Source: Adiantum capillus-veneris (taxonomy: Eukaryota; Streptophyta; Polypodiopsida; Polypodiales; Pteridaceae). Taken from it: 64,000 nucleotides of DNA. The notes beneath the pieces are model-generated. The model saw nothing but the letters and a program-made list of their open reading frames with translations, searched no databases and was not told where the DNA came from. Where the stretch lies: positions 146,480,640 to 146,544,639 of the forward strand of contig CM043955.1 in the NCBI GenBank assembly GCA_014529385.2, read 5' to 3'. Position 1 is the stretch's first letter. Each line of letters starts with the position of its first letter. Below are positions 31,712 through 42,479 of this stretch, in pieces. A program made the position numbers and the translations under genes.

Positions 31712-33021
31712 CTAGTCAAACGTCTCATCGCGTCCAAGCGGCGTATCTGTCGGATTCTGCAAAAAAAGACAATAAGACAGCTTTCAGTAAGTATAAACAT
31801 ATAACGACATTTATAAAACAATACAAATAATAAAAAAGAGTAAACCCTAATACTAACCATGCCGCCGCGAGAACTGAGAATGTCCATCAGGGCGTTTAAG
31901 CCCTTCTTGCCTGCGTACTCGCGCTCGTACGGTGTGGGATCACGTCCTGTCATCGACCACTGTCAAAACATACAAAGTTTTCATTATGTTAGAACTAAAA
32001 AACTCATAAACCCTAAACTATCAAACATAAAGAGCAATGTGAAAACACTTACAAAATCGGCCTCAAATGATGCCCATCCACCGCTCCCCAAGTGGTGCGA
32101 GCTCCCTGCCTCTACTCGCGCTCTGGCTGCATCCTTTTGTTGCTTCCACTTGTCGGGATTCTCGCGCGCTGCTTTCTTCGCATTCTTCCAATCTTCTTTG
32201 GCCAGCCAATCTGGCATGTTCCACCCATTCTTGATTGCTTTTTGCACTTCGGAACGCTTGTGTTTGCAGTATTCGCACATTCGAATCTTCATCAGGTCTT
32301 CATTGAAGCGCTGATCCCGTGTTGGAACAGGAAACTCATCATGAAGTATGCTGATGACTCTGTTTTTTAAATCACTTGGTACTTCACACCATTTGTTTAG
32401 TATGTAGTGTCTAAACAGCTGAGAGCAAAGACCACGCATGCGCGAGATCACCTTCTTGCCGTCATCATCCATGATGATGCCGTCGTTGATGTCGACGGAG
32501 TAAGGCAAGCCCTCTGGCCGGTGACGCGTGAACCTGGGTGTCCCGGCAGGAGTCTCTAGCGGCGTGTCGATGGGGGTACGGACGTCAAGTGTCTCCACCG
32601 GCGTCTGGGCCCCGAAGCGAGGAGTGTCGAGTGGGGTGGCTCCTGACGGAGTAGGTAGAGGTGTGTAGCTTCTAGGAACAGTCAGCCATGCAAAACCTGG
32701 CGTAGATGGTGATGTTGTGGCTGGTGTGGGGGCGGGCAAAGAAGGGGAGGGTAAAGAGCCTCGTCGAACACGAGGCGGTGTGAAGGCATCGGTGGCGGAA
32801 TCCCCACAACAACCGCCACCGCCACCACTAGAGCGTCGGTGTCTAGACGAGTGTGAAGCTCGTCTCGTCGACGCCGAAGCTTCGGAGCGCGCCGAATGCT
32901 CCGAAAGAGAGGGAGATGCGGATGGAGTAGGAACGCGCGATGATGCGCCAGAGCGATGACGCTCCACGTACCACTGTCTCTGCTGCGGTGACAAAGAAGA
33001 AAGAAACTCCTCATCATCCAT
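31712..33021 (-). CDS. CACTA accessory protein, Transposase_24 (Ptta/En/Spm) type
   Basis: Three exons on the minus strand: 33021-32053, 31959-31858 and 31756-31712. Introns have GTAAGT..CAG and GTTAGT..CAG ends, and the joined frame of 371 codons is open. The amino half is Ser/Arg-rich, then carries a Thr-Pro-rich run of repeated TPxxTP words (about residues 105-175), possible phosphorylation sites. The carboxy half (about 195-357) fits the Transposase_24 family: a Cys/His-containing helical region, WNMPDWLAKEDW, then the Gly-rich lead into MTGRDPTPYE, equivalent to the family's GREPTP motif. Such proteins usually accompany TNP2 transposases and bind the subterminal repeats. The ATG at 33019-33021 is preceded by a likely 5' leader intron end (aatgcag). 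It looks intact, unlike its neighbour 270 bp upstream. Confidence 0.8.
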
Positions 33022-33293
33022 ACCTGCATTAAACACACGAATATTTAAACTTAATATTGAATGAATAGAGTAGACAATGACGCAAAGACCATTAACTACA
33101 ATGACGTAATGACGCATATAAATACAATGACGCAATGAATTGAGTGATAGAAGAGGCAAGTCGAAAACTCAGAATTTTCAATCAAAAGATGTGAGCGCGA
33201 GTAAAAAAGAGCGCTATACACCATGGAAGGTACTTAGAGAGCCAGAGCTTTTACAACACGGAGCAAAATTGTTCAAATACAATATTTGTGGCT

Positions 33294-36200
33294 TTAAGAG
33301 ATCTCTCTCTCATCCTCGCATAACTCAGCATAACTTCCTATATCTATATAGAGCTCTCCGTTTAAACACATATCCTCTGTTTCATTTTGTAGCTCCTCTG
33401 CATGCACCCCATATAGAGTAGTAGCATCTTGATGCTCGTCTGGCACCACTGCAGCGGCTTCTGATTGAGCATCTTCTCTGATCTCCTCCATTGATGTCGT
33501 TGTGATTGGCACATGGTAGCCTTCATACGTCCTTGCACTACGAGGGGCTACCTCTATGACGTACCACCAGTTTGATGTAGACTTTGTAGGATGAAATATT
33601 ACCTGCCAGAGCCACATAACTTACATGAGAGCTTTCAAGCACATAACTTGTAAAAGGGGGATGTTAACTATTTACATACTTACTTGTTCACAATGCTCGG
33701 GTAGTACGAAAGTGTCTCTTAGGTCAGTCCATTTCTTAGTAGAATCCACCTCAAGAAAACCAGACTCTCCTCTACGCACAGTAGCGTTGCGACCCTCCAT
33801 GATTATCTTGAACCATTGCACGTCGAACAAGTCGACAAAAAATCCTCTGTAATCGATCCTCAAAATCTCTTGCAGTGTGCCGAAGTAAGTGAGTTCCGCC
33901 ACCACAGGATCTGCATCAGAGGAACGTCGTCGACTAGACTGTTCAAATTTTGCCATGATTCCACAATCTTGAGTAAAACGCTTTTTGTCGATTCGTTCCA
34001 CCCTAAAATGTCGACCTTTACACCATGCTGCTGTGTATGACTTATACTACAACGAACAAAGATTATGAGTGGCCGTTCAAACGTTTATAAATAAAGTCAC
34101 TTGCTAGTCGTACATTGCAAACTTACCTTGGTCGCGCAACCCCGAGAGTACTCCCACTCTTCTTTGGTCACTTCGTCACCGCATTGTTGTGCGCTTTTCA
34201 ATTGGTTGTGCAACCATCTTAAGCTCATGAAGGTTGGTAGGCTCTCCAGAACCGCTGGATAGTGCATCGGTGGTCGTCTTCCCCGTCTCCACTCGATTCG
34301 TGCCCTTTGTCGCTCTTGCTTTGCATCCTCATATTGTGAAATCCACTTTTGCATCACTGGATTGTGAAGCATGCAAAATCGGTTGATTTTAGCCTCTAGA
34401 TCTTCCATCATCTTCTTCTCAACACCGAGATTGCACATGACAATCCCAGATATGCGCTCATCATCTATGGTTCGCCATAGCGTGTCCCGGGATTTATCAA
34501 ATCCGTCTAGCCACTCTCCAATGTACACTAGGGACTCTGATACCAACCAACCTTCTGCCATGCTACCCTCCGGACGTGCCTTTTGACGCACATATCCCTT
34601 AAGCGTTTTCATGAAACGCTCTAAGAAGAACATCCATCTGGAATGAACTGTGCCAGCTATTTCCACCTCATCAACTATGTGAACAAGAAGATGCACCTGA
34701 ATGGTTAGCATTGTAGTAGGAAAATGTTTCTCAAACATGCACACAAGCTCTGCAGCATTTAGTTTGGCGAATGGTATGGAGTCTACGTTGATCTCCTTTT
34801 GTGAGATCCATTGCACCAGCTTTGCAAGTTTGTAGATTGTGTTACGGATGTCGAGAGACAAACATCCCTAAATGGCAATCGGTAAAATAAACTGTAAAGT
34901 ATGTGCAGCAATGATATTAAAGTCCACATTTTATGCAATGATATTAAAGTCCACTATGAACGTACCTGACACATTTTATGCCAATCGTGTGACTTCAAAC
35001 CGGTAAGCTTTCCTTCTTTAGTAAAACACGTTCGGAGCGAGTGCATTACGCCAGTGGGGGTCCGCAAAGATCGAATGGTCTCTTTTACTTTGCGTTCTTG
35101 GGCTCCTGTGAAAATCCATGGTGCTTTAGGGAGTTTTATCGATCCATCAGACGCTGTTTGCGGCCAATATTGCTCCATACGATCCACATTTCTAAGGTCA
35201 ACTCTGGCTCCCAAAGTATCTTTCTTGCCGGTCAAATGGTCCCATAGTAGATTACCCACATTCTTGAATATGTGCATTGGATCGAGCAAGTGATTGATCA
35301 TGAGTCGGGGCCAGTATGGTAACTCGTACCATAGAGATAGTCTCTTCATCCCTGGAGGCAATCCGTCATCGCACATCTCCTTCTGCTCTAACCATGCTTG
35401 TGCAGACATCCTTGGTGGCTCTCTTCCCAAAAAGCCGTCGCGTAACACATGATTCTCTGGAAGATACGCTTGATGACCTTCGTAGATTTGCTTCTTCAGT
35501 GAGGGTGCCCTGCGTGCATTCAGTCTAGGTCCACATGTGACACATGCTCTGTATCCGCTTGTTTGAAGCCCTGCATGTATACACATGATAATAGATCAAC
35601 TATGGGAAAAAACAAGATTTACAGTGTCTGAGTGAGGAGTGTCAATAGATCACCTGAGCATTCTGTTAGCCCGGGATAGTCATGCATGGTCCACATTAGA
35701 ATGCCTCTGATCAAAGCATTCCGTCGTCCTGTGTGTCGGCTCATATCCACCACCTCTATGCCAATCCACAATTGTTGTAGCTCTTCCAATAGTGGACGAA
35801 GATACACATCCATATTCCCCACTTTATATCGCCCTGGCACAATCAAGCTTAGCCATAGGTGCCCCTTCTTCGTAGTCAACCACGGGGGAATGTTGTAGTT
35901 GACGATGACAACGGGCCATACACTGTAAGATGTTGATCTTTGACCAAATGGATTTACGCCATCCATAGCCAGGCCTAAGCGCAAATTTCGAGCTTCCCTG
36001 GCAAAATCCGACCATGTTCCATCTATATGTTTCCACGCTACGCAATCTGCAGGAATTCGTAGCACACCATCTGAAGATTTATTCTCCTCATGCCATGATG
36101 CTAGGGCGGCCATGGACTTACATTCGAAGAAATGCTTCATGCGAGGAAGCAGAGGGAAATGTCGCAAAACCTTTTGTGGAATTTTTGTCCCGTGGAGATC

Positions 36201-37022
36201 TACTCGATATCTTTCGGAATCACATTTTCGACACTTCTCCATGTCTATGTATTCCCCTCTGAAAAGAATGCAGTCATTAGGACAAGCGTGGATAGAATTG
36301 TAATCCATCCCCAAGTTTCGCAAAATCTTTCTTGCTTCATCTCGGGAATCTGGCATCACATTGTCAGCTGGTAGTATGTGCTCTTTCAGCAATCTACACA
36401 ACATTAAAATATGATACAGTCGTGTAAAAATCTATCAGATCATTATACATTTAGAGTTCTATTAAAGTAAACTAATTGTAATAGATCACCTGAAAAGCGT
36501 TGTGACGCTAGTGTCACTTCATCCAAACTTTGCCTGCATGTTGAGAAGAACCAGGAGTGCTTTCAATCTAGACATACGTGCTCCATTATACAATGGCGTA
36601 TCGGCTTCACTTTTCATATCATCATAGATAAGCCTTTCTGAATCCATGATCGTCTCGATCATTTCATCAATCTCGGGCTCAAACATTGCCTCGTTGGGAA
36701 TGTGCTCTGCATGATCATCCCCCGAGCTGTCAGAGGCTACATCTTGTGGCCTCACATATGCTGCTTGACCAAAGCGCCTGCGAACACGTCTATTGGGTTG
36801 CAAGATTGCTGCTTGTTGGCCAGCGTCAGAGTCCGACGAGTTATAATTGGCAACAACTCGATCTATAATAGATGGATCGAACTCGCCAAATTCGCGAACG
36901 TGCTGCAAAGAAACACATCTTGTCCGTCGCACAGCATGCTTGCATTGATTACAAGGACATAAGACCCTCGTTGAGAGATAGGTGTTTCGGTTGGACGGTC
37001 CCACATCCTCGTCGCTACTCAT
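33294..37022 (-). pseudogene. CACTA TNP2-type transposase gene with two in-frame stops
   Basis: Six exons on the minus strand: 37022-36490, 36393-35654, 35570-34966, 34891-34127, 34046-33684 and 33602-33294. All five introns (74-97 nt) have GT..AG ends, and the summed exon length, 3,315 nt, is an exact multiple of three (1,104 residues). Domains: a Cys-containing amino-terminal transposase-associated region (CPCNQCKH), Transposase_21 core in exons 2-3 (HACPNDCILFRG; GLAMDGVNPFG; LLDPMHIFKN), DUF4218 in exon 4 (VHLLVHIVDEVEIAG) and DUF4216 in exon 5 (IDYRGFFVDLFDVQWFK). The role is cleavage and transfer of CACTA ends in the nucleus. Two codons are stops: TGA at 36519-36521 (codon 168) and TAG at 34868-34870 (codon 634). 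The decayed second CACTA has Trp (GWSDTS) at the first of these sites, so TGA is probably a changed TGG. Otherwise the gene is well preserved. Confidence 0.85.
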
Positions 37023-37083
37023 AATGAGGATAAAAACTTATAACCTGGACAACAAATTTAATATTCTATTGGCATTCTTCGTC

Positions 37084-37085
<2 letters not shown>

Positions 37086-37169
<84 letters not shown>
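37086..37169. repeat. (TC)n microsatellite in the CACTA leader
   Basis: About 84 bp of pure TC only 60 bp upstream of the transposase start codon (minus-strand gene), so within its likely 5' leader or promoter. Confidence 0.97.
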
Positions 37170-37171
<2 letters not shown>

Positions 37172-37189
37172 ACCTCACATTCTCTAGTC

Positions 37190-37300
37190 ATGTCCAATCC
37201 CCGCACACCTCGGTCTAGAGGTGCACGGAGATCAGAACCACCGGGTTATAATCTCGTCTTTATTGGTCAATACCTATATTTGTGGGTACAAGAAATCTAC
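37190..37300 (-). promoter_or_regulatory. CACTA leader block shared with the second CACTA
   Basis: On the minus strand this reads ACAAATATAGGTATTGACC..CACCTCTAGACCGAGGTGTG..GGGATTGGACATGACTAG. The same sequence, at roughly 80-85% by eye, occurs on the plus strand at 41950-42060 and partly at 41801-41840, upstream of the second transposase remnant. Retention in an otherwise diverged pair suggests promoter or leader function. This is inference from two copies. Confidence 0.5.
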
Positions 37301-37475
37301 ACACCCACGTCTACAGGATACTGCATGTAGTGGACAAAACCCCTTTGCCTCTTCTCTAGCTGTAGCACTTCACAGCATCTTAACATCTTTTCACAGTAGA
37401 TCTTTTCACTGTTCGTCTAACTCTAAACCCTAAACCGTAAGTAATTCTTGCGTGGACTCGATCTAACGTAAATAA

Positions 37476-37845
37476 GCGTAAATCTAAATAAACGTAAATC
37501 TAACTAAAAATAAAGCTAAATCTAATTTAACGTAAGTCTAATGACTAGAGGTTGTCTAGATGGTCATTGTGTCGAGGATGTAGTGACTCTTGCCGCCCTG
37601 AAGATCCACCTTCTTCCCTATCTTCTGAAGACATTTCACCAGTACTTTTGGATCGACGGAGCCCACCATGAGTGAAGGCAACAATACCCTATATTCCATT
37701 GAGGGCTTTCTTCACCCGCTTCATGCAGGCATCGCAGTCTATGGAGACCTAAATCTAATCTAATATAACGTAAATCTAAATCTAGCTTAAATAAACGTAA
37801 ATCTAGTTAAAAATAAACCTAAATCTAATTTAATGTAAGTCTACT
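37476..37845. repeat. Duplicated A/T-rich block in the CACTA leader
   Basis: Two related segments (about 37476-37545 and 37770-37845) share CTAAATAAACGTAAATCTA and CTAAATCTAATTTA. They are spaced about 300 bp apart. Within each, the word CGTAAATCTA recurs, so this is a decayed tandem repeat. Confidence 0.65.
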
Positions 37846-38105
37846 TATAACCTAATCTTTAACGTCTTTTAAGATAGTTTCCTACGACGTTATAACTCTC
37901 TTCTTCTTGTGTGTGTGCGCGTGTGTGGATGTGTGTGCCAATAAAAAGAGATAAATGGTATAACCTTTCTATCACCCATGCCAAGTATGATAGATTGATT
38001 ATGCCATTTCCCTCTTGAATAATAGGTCTTGAGTTCAACTCCTCGTCGGCTAGATCTTTAGGTCTTTTAATTTTAATTAGTTTCCTACGACGTTAAATTA
38101 GTTTC

Positions 38106-38330
38106 TCTCTCTTTCTCTCTCAATGTGTGTGCGTTTTTTTGGATCGTATGCATGTTTTCCCTCTCTTTTCCTCTCTCAATGTGTGCGTTTTTTGTTTATG
38201 CATGTTCTCTCTCTCTTTTCCTCTCTCAATGCGTGCGTTTTTTGTTTATGCATGCTCTCTCTCTCTTTTTCTCTCTCAATGTGTGTGTGCATTCTTTGTT
38301 TATGTATGTGTGTGTGCGTTTTTGTTTTTG
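38106..38330. repeat. Minisatellite of about 50-60 bp period, then CT, GT and GA tracts
   Basis: About four imperfect copies of a unit reading CTCTCTCAATGTGTGCG..TTTGTTTATGCATG..CTCTCTTT. It is followed by (CT)n at 38339-38377, (GT)n at about 38385-38411, (GT)n at 38499-38524 and (GA)n near 38536-38557. Long Ser/Leu- and Cys/Val-rich frames here only reflect the repeat. Confidence 0.85.
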
Positions 38331-38332
38331 TT

Positions 38333-38380
<48 letters not shown>

Positions 38381-38654
38381 AACACTATGTGTGTGTGTAT
38401 GTGTGTGTGTGAGAGAGAGAGAGAGGGAGAGAGAAAGAGGGGAAGGGAACATGAGAATGAGGAGAGGGAAGGAGCATACCTGGATCTCCTTCCTCTCCTC
38501 GTGTGTGTGTGTGTGTGTGTGTGTGGAGAAGAAAAAGAGAGAGAGAGAGAGAGAGAGTGAGGGAGAGCGTTACCTGCTCCTTGCTTGAGGGCGCTGAAAA
38601 ACTCAGATCTGAGATCTGAGTTTTTGGGCGCGCTCGGTTAATTTTTTACCCCAG

Positions 38655-38716
38655 CCGGCGTCGCTATGAGCGTTGCAAATTTCTTTGTAAATTTGCGACG
38701 CTCATAGCGACGCCGG
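38655..38716. repeat. Right subterminal hairpin of the CACTA element
   Basis: Two 28-bp arms with a single mismatch around a 6-bp loop (CTTTGT). The outer parts are the TAGCGACGC word found in the left-end array. It is followed by further GCGTCGCT words up to the TIR at 38765. Confidence 0.85.
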
Positions 38717-39008
38717 GAATTTTTTTTTTGAGCGTCGCTGTGTGAGCGTCGCTAATATGAATAGCCTCTTGTAGTGTTGTGTCTTTCTTCTCTCTTCTCT
38801 TCTCTCCTCTCTCGCCATGCCGATGTAGCACTCCACTTTAGAAGGTGCATCTATATGCGCTCTCTCTCTCTCTCTCTCGTGGTAAACTTGCTATGGATTC
38901 CTTGCGTACACGATTGTGTAGGCATGTGGATCTGTTGAATTTATCTTCAATTATGTGATATTTGTATATTTTCCAGGATCTTCCACGCCTCCGTCTATAG
39001 CAACCAAT

Positions 39009-39182
39009 GTCTAAAGAACATCCATCGATCTCAATCTCCAGACTCGACGAACTACTGCGTTTTGAGTCATCGAGTCTCCAGCTCTTTGACATCGAAAGCT
39101 CCAATACCAGTTTCAGCTACCCAGAGGAGCTCAAAGAGTTAATAGCTTGCTTGAAGTATTCCAATGATTTTACAGACTAGTG
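39009..39182 (+). other. Short unassigned frame after repeat F
   Basis: A 57-codon open frame beginning MSKEHPSISISRLDELL, acidic and Ser-rich, ending TAG at 39180-39182. It follows repeat F copy 2 directly, so it could be the start of the coding part of an F-flanked element. No domain is recognised. Confidence 0.25.
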
Positions 39183-40764
39183 TGGCATAGAACAAGATCA
39201 CAAGAGACTAAAAAATTATTAGACAATTTTGATATTGCTAAAGCTATACAGAGGAGTATACAAAAAAAGAAGGATGCATACAATAGGTCATCTGCAAGTG
39301 AAAGGTTTTTACAATGGATTTCCACTAGAGAGAGGCAAGGAATCAAATAGGGGGCCAACATCAGTTTTGGATGCTTGATCCGACATTAGGCTTTTTATTT
39401 TTCCCCCTCCACTTCAAGTACTCCTACTACTTGCAACCCCACAACTGCTTGCCTATGTCACCAAAAGAGGCAAGGACATAACTTGTCATAGTGCCAAAGT
39501 ATGCACTTCTTGAGCCCATAAATCATGGAACGAGTCCAAAAACTCTAATTGCTTCTTCCTTTTGATCTCACAAATGCCCCAGCAATCTTTCAACATTTAA
39601 TGAACGACATCTTTTGGGAGTATTTGGATTATTTTGTGGTAATATACTTACATGATATCTTGATATTTTTCAAGGATCAAGAAGAGCATGAGCACCATGT
39701 ACATTCAGTGATTGTGAAATCTGAGCAGCTTAAGCTAAACGCCACCATAATCTCTTGATGAAAACCATCACCGGAGAAGGTATGGCCAAAATCTTTCTAC
39801 ATCATATCTATCATTATCACAGATTACCGGATGACATAATTTCTGATTGAGGCCCACAATTCATCTCTAGCTTCTGGAAAAGCTTATTTAAGCTACTAAG
39901 AGTACAAATTAACCTCTCATCAGCCAATCACCCACAAAGTGATGGACAAACAAAGAGAGTGAATCAAGTTTTGGAACAGTATCTTGATTCTTCATTGTAC
40001 AATCAATTATCACCAGGATAATTGGGTCGAGCTCCTACTGCTAGCAGAATTCTCCTACAATAACAGTTTTCATCCCTCCACTCGTCACACTCCATTCTTT
40101 GCTAATCATGGTCAACATCCCAAAAAGGATATCCACATGCACCATCATGTCAAGAAGTCAGTTGCTGTTAATCTTGCACAACAGTTCTCTGCAATTCACA
40201 AATAACTTACAATTCATATCAAAGAAGCTCAATCCAAGTATAAGGAAAGTGCAAATCTACATCACATGCAACATCCAAAATACAAAGAGGGGGATAAAGT
40301 GTGGCTCCTTTGGCGTGATCTGCGTTCATCTCACCCCTGTCAAAAGCTAGATTATTGAAGGCTTGGCTCGTTTAAGATTATTCGTCAAGTCAATCCAGTC
40401 ACCTATCGACTCCAGTCGCCCTCATCCATGAAAATCCATCCGGTCTTTCATGTCCCAGTCCTAGAACCTTGTCACACATCTAACATCCCAGAAAGAGCCA
40501 TATAACCACCTCCTCTGGTTGAGATTAGAGGACATGACGAATATGAGGTAGAGAAAGTCCTAAATTCTTGAGTTTTGTGTGGCAGGTTACAATACTTGGT
40601 GGCATTGGAAAGGATATGATGTCAGTGAATGAAACTGAGAACCAACACATAATCTTCAACATGCACCTCTCAAAGTCCAAGAGTTCCATCAACAGCATCC
40701 ATGGAAGCCTAAGTCAAGGAACACCACCGCTCCTCGTGGAACTCGTCGCTAGGGGAAGGGATAA
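39183..40764 (+). mobile_element. Ty3/gypsy chromovirus G, RT-integrase fragments
   Basis: Plus-strand pol remnants: an RT piece (39546-39760, LTNAPAIFQHLMNDIF), late integrase core (about 39830-39990, with [19 protein letters not shown]), integrase carboxy terminus (40020-40510, LLLAEFSYNNSFHPSTRHTPFF; HPVFHVPVLEPC) and traces of a chromodomain (about 40520-40690). A polypurine run (aggggaaggg, 40751-40760) precedes the LTR. Most of gag, RT and RNase H is lost, and many breaks remain. It is an old fossil. Confidence 0.75.
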
Positions 40765-41271
40765 TGCCATGGATGATTAAGAGTTAGTCACTTATGACAT
40801 CACCTACATCATCATTGATGTCATCGCCTGTGTCATCACCTACATCATCGCCTACATCATTGCTTGCATCATCGCCTATGTCATTGCCTACATCGTCGCT
40901 TCTGTCATCACTTGCATCATCACTAGAAGGTTCTAGAGAATTAGAAGGATCAAGAAGGCTCTAGAAGATTCTAACCTCCTCAAGAAGAACCTAGAAAGTT
41001 CTAACCTCCTCAAGCACTAGTATAAATAGGAGTCCCTCAATCTTGCCAACACCAGTTGTGAGGCTCCTATGAGGAAAGCCCTCTTTTAGTTCTTGTCTTA
41101 TGTTCAAGTTTTGTCCTTGCAATCAAGCCTTGTCTTGTACTTGAGTCATGTAATCCAAGTCTTGTATCAAGCTCTCTTAATTAAGTATTAAGCTTATCAT
41201 CAAGTCCCAAGTTCTTGCACATTGTGAGTCCCTCCTCTTGCTCTTTTCTAGCTCTATATGCACTCATAACA
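40765..41271 (+). repeat. Probable 3' LTR of element G
   Basis: About 507 bp from TGCCATGGATGATTAAG after the polypurine run to CACTCATAACA. It has a TATA motif (gtataaatagg, 41023-41033). Its first part is a minisatellite of CATCGCCTACATCAT-like units (40788-40930, about nine imperfect repeats). Confidence 0.55.
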
Positions 41272-41414
41272 GTTAATTTCTTCACATTTGTGTCTGTGGG
41301 AGTAACATAGTGTGTGTGTGTGTGTTTACAAATTTAGCGACATTTCTTCAAGTGCTTCTTGCTCAAATAGGTTGCATGTGAGTGCTCTATCACTCTCTTC
41401 TTTTTCATACACAC

Positions 41415-42146
41415 ATTATCCGCTTAGAGTTGGCCACTTGGCCACTTAGGGCTAGCCGCTTAGGGTAAGCCGTTAAGGGTATGCCACTTAGGGTTAGAGG
41501 TGGTTATTTCAGTTCGCTTATACGGGCTGGCCGGTTAGGGCTAGCTGCTTAGGTGTTAGTACCTTTGTAATCTGGCTCTTTCATGTCGGTTAGGGCTAGC
41601 CACTTAAGGTTAGCGGGTTTAGATTTGTCCGCTTTAGATTGACTTAGTGTTGCACTAATTTAGTCATTTTAGTGAGCCGCTTAAATTTAGCACACGGTTG
41701 GGTTGTTTCAATCCGCTTACGGCTAGGGTAAGCCGCTTAGGATTAGGATGGCTATCTCAGTTCGCTTATATGGGGTGGCCGGTTAGAGCTGGCTATTTTG
41801 TCTAGACCGAGGTGTGCGGGGATCAGACATGGCTAGAGAATAGTTTACATTGTTATCTGCTTATGGTTTGGTTGGTAGGATGTGATTGTGTTTGGGTGGT
41901 TAGGGTTAGCCACTTAAGGTTAGCGGCTTTAAGATTTGACTGCATGCACGCACAAATATAGGCATTGACTAATAAAGACAAGAGTATTATGTGGTGGTCC
42001 TAATCTCCATGCACCTCTAGACCGAGGTATATGGGGATCGAGCATGGCTAAAGAATGTGGAGCAATTTACATTGCTATTTGCTTATTGTTTGGCTTATGG
42101 TTTGGTTGATAGGATGTGGCCGTCTTTGGCCGGTTAGGGTAGAAAA
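41415..42146. repeat. CTTAGGG-rich degenerate repeats with a duplicated 125-bp block
   Basis: Many copies of CCGCTTAGGG, CACTTAGGG and GGTTAGGGCTAG at irregular 12-20 bp spacing. A block starting TCTAGACCGAGG and ending GGTTAGGGT is present twice (41801-41925 and 42019-42146). It lies upstream of the second CACTA transposase remnant and includes that element's leader block. Units are not a regular TTTAGGG telomere array. Confidence 0.65.
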
Positions 42147-42479
42147 AATGCAAACTTACTTCGGAAACACAAACAAAGTTAACACAAAAAAACTTTTGAA
42201 ACAAACTATCATAATGTAAATGAACTTCAATAACGCAAACAAACCTCAGAAAAGCAAACATAGCATTTTGTTTTAAGGTTTATGACCATAGTGATTTCTT
42301 AATCAATTGCATCATCTGTAGGTGAGTTATGGATGACAGGATGGTGTGTTCATGTGCGTGATGCAAGCATCAGATCTTTTGACAATGCAAAATTTGTGTT
42401 TAGCACATACGCAATAACGGTCTCTTCCCTATAGAGCATCTACAAGGTCTACGTTATCGATCTCATGGTTCGAAGGCAA

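Larger units (their letters stand above)
31100..38776 (-). mobile_element. CACTA (En/Spm) DNA transposon, about 7.7 kb
   Basis: A complete-length element of 7,677 bp. TIRs are CACTACAAGAGG (31100-31111) and its reverse complement CCTCTTGTAGTG (38765-38776). They are flanked by the 3-bp target duplication TTG (31097-31099 and 38777-38779), as expected for the superfamily. Both ends carry arrays of the word TAGCGACGC in both orientations (31133-31348 and 38655-38757), the usual type of transposase-binding subterminal repeat. It holds two minus-strand genes: a TNP2-type transposase (33294-37022) and a Transposase_24-type partner (31712-33021). The long leader side (37023-38570) is full of microsatellites. 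Ends and splice sites are well kept, so insertion is probably recent, yet the transposase gene has two stops. It may be movable only with help from another copy. Confidence 0.93.

Noticed and set aside
31984-33159. A 391-codon single-exon reading of the CACTA accessory gene
   Set aside because: Its first 46 and last 21 codons lie outside the splice-supported exon; the three-exon model gives the family's conserved carboxy motif.
37421-37438. Telomere-like CCCTAAACC
   Set aside because: Only one or two units inside an A/T-rich repeat of the CACTA leader; no array.
38024-38044. tRNA- or SINE-like B box (GGTCTTGAGTTCAACTCCT)
   Set aside because: No matching A box at the right distance, no tRNA fold and no poly-A or target duplication; a chance match remains likely.
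38123-38588. Long Cys/Val/Phe- and Ser/Leu-rich open frames of up to 153 codons
   Set aside because: They run through CT, GT and GA tracts and a minisatellite in all three frames; composition is dictated by the repeat.
41415-42146. Interstitial telomere array
   Set aside because: TTAGGG words are irregularly spaced in GC-containing units and are not the plant TTTAGGG array.
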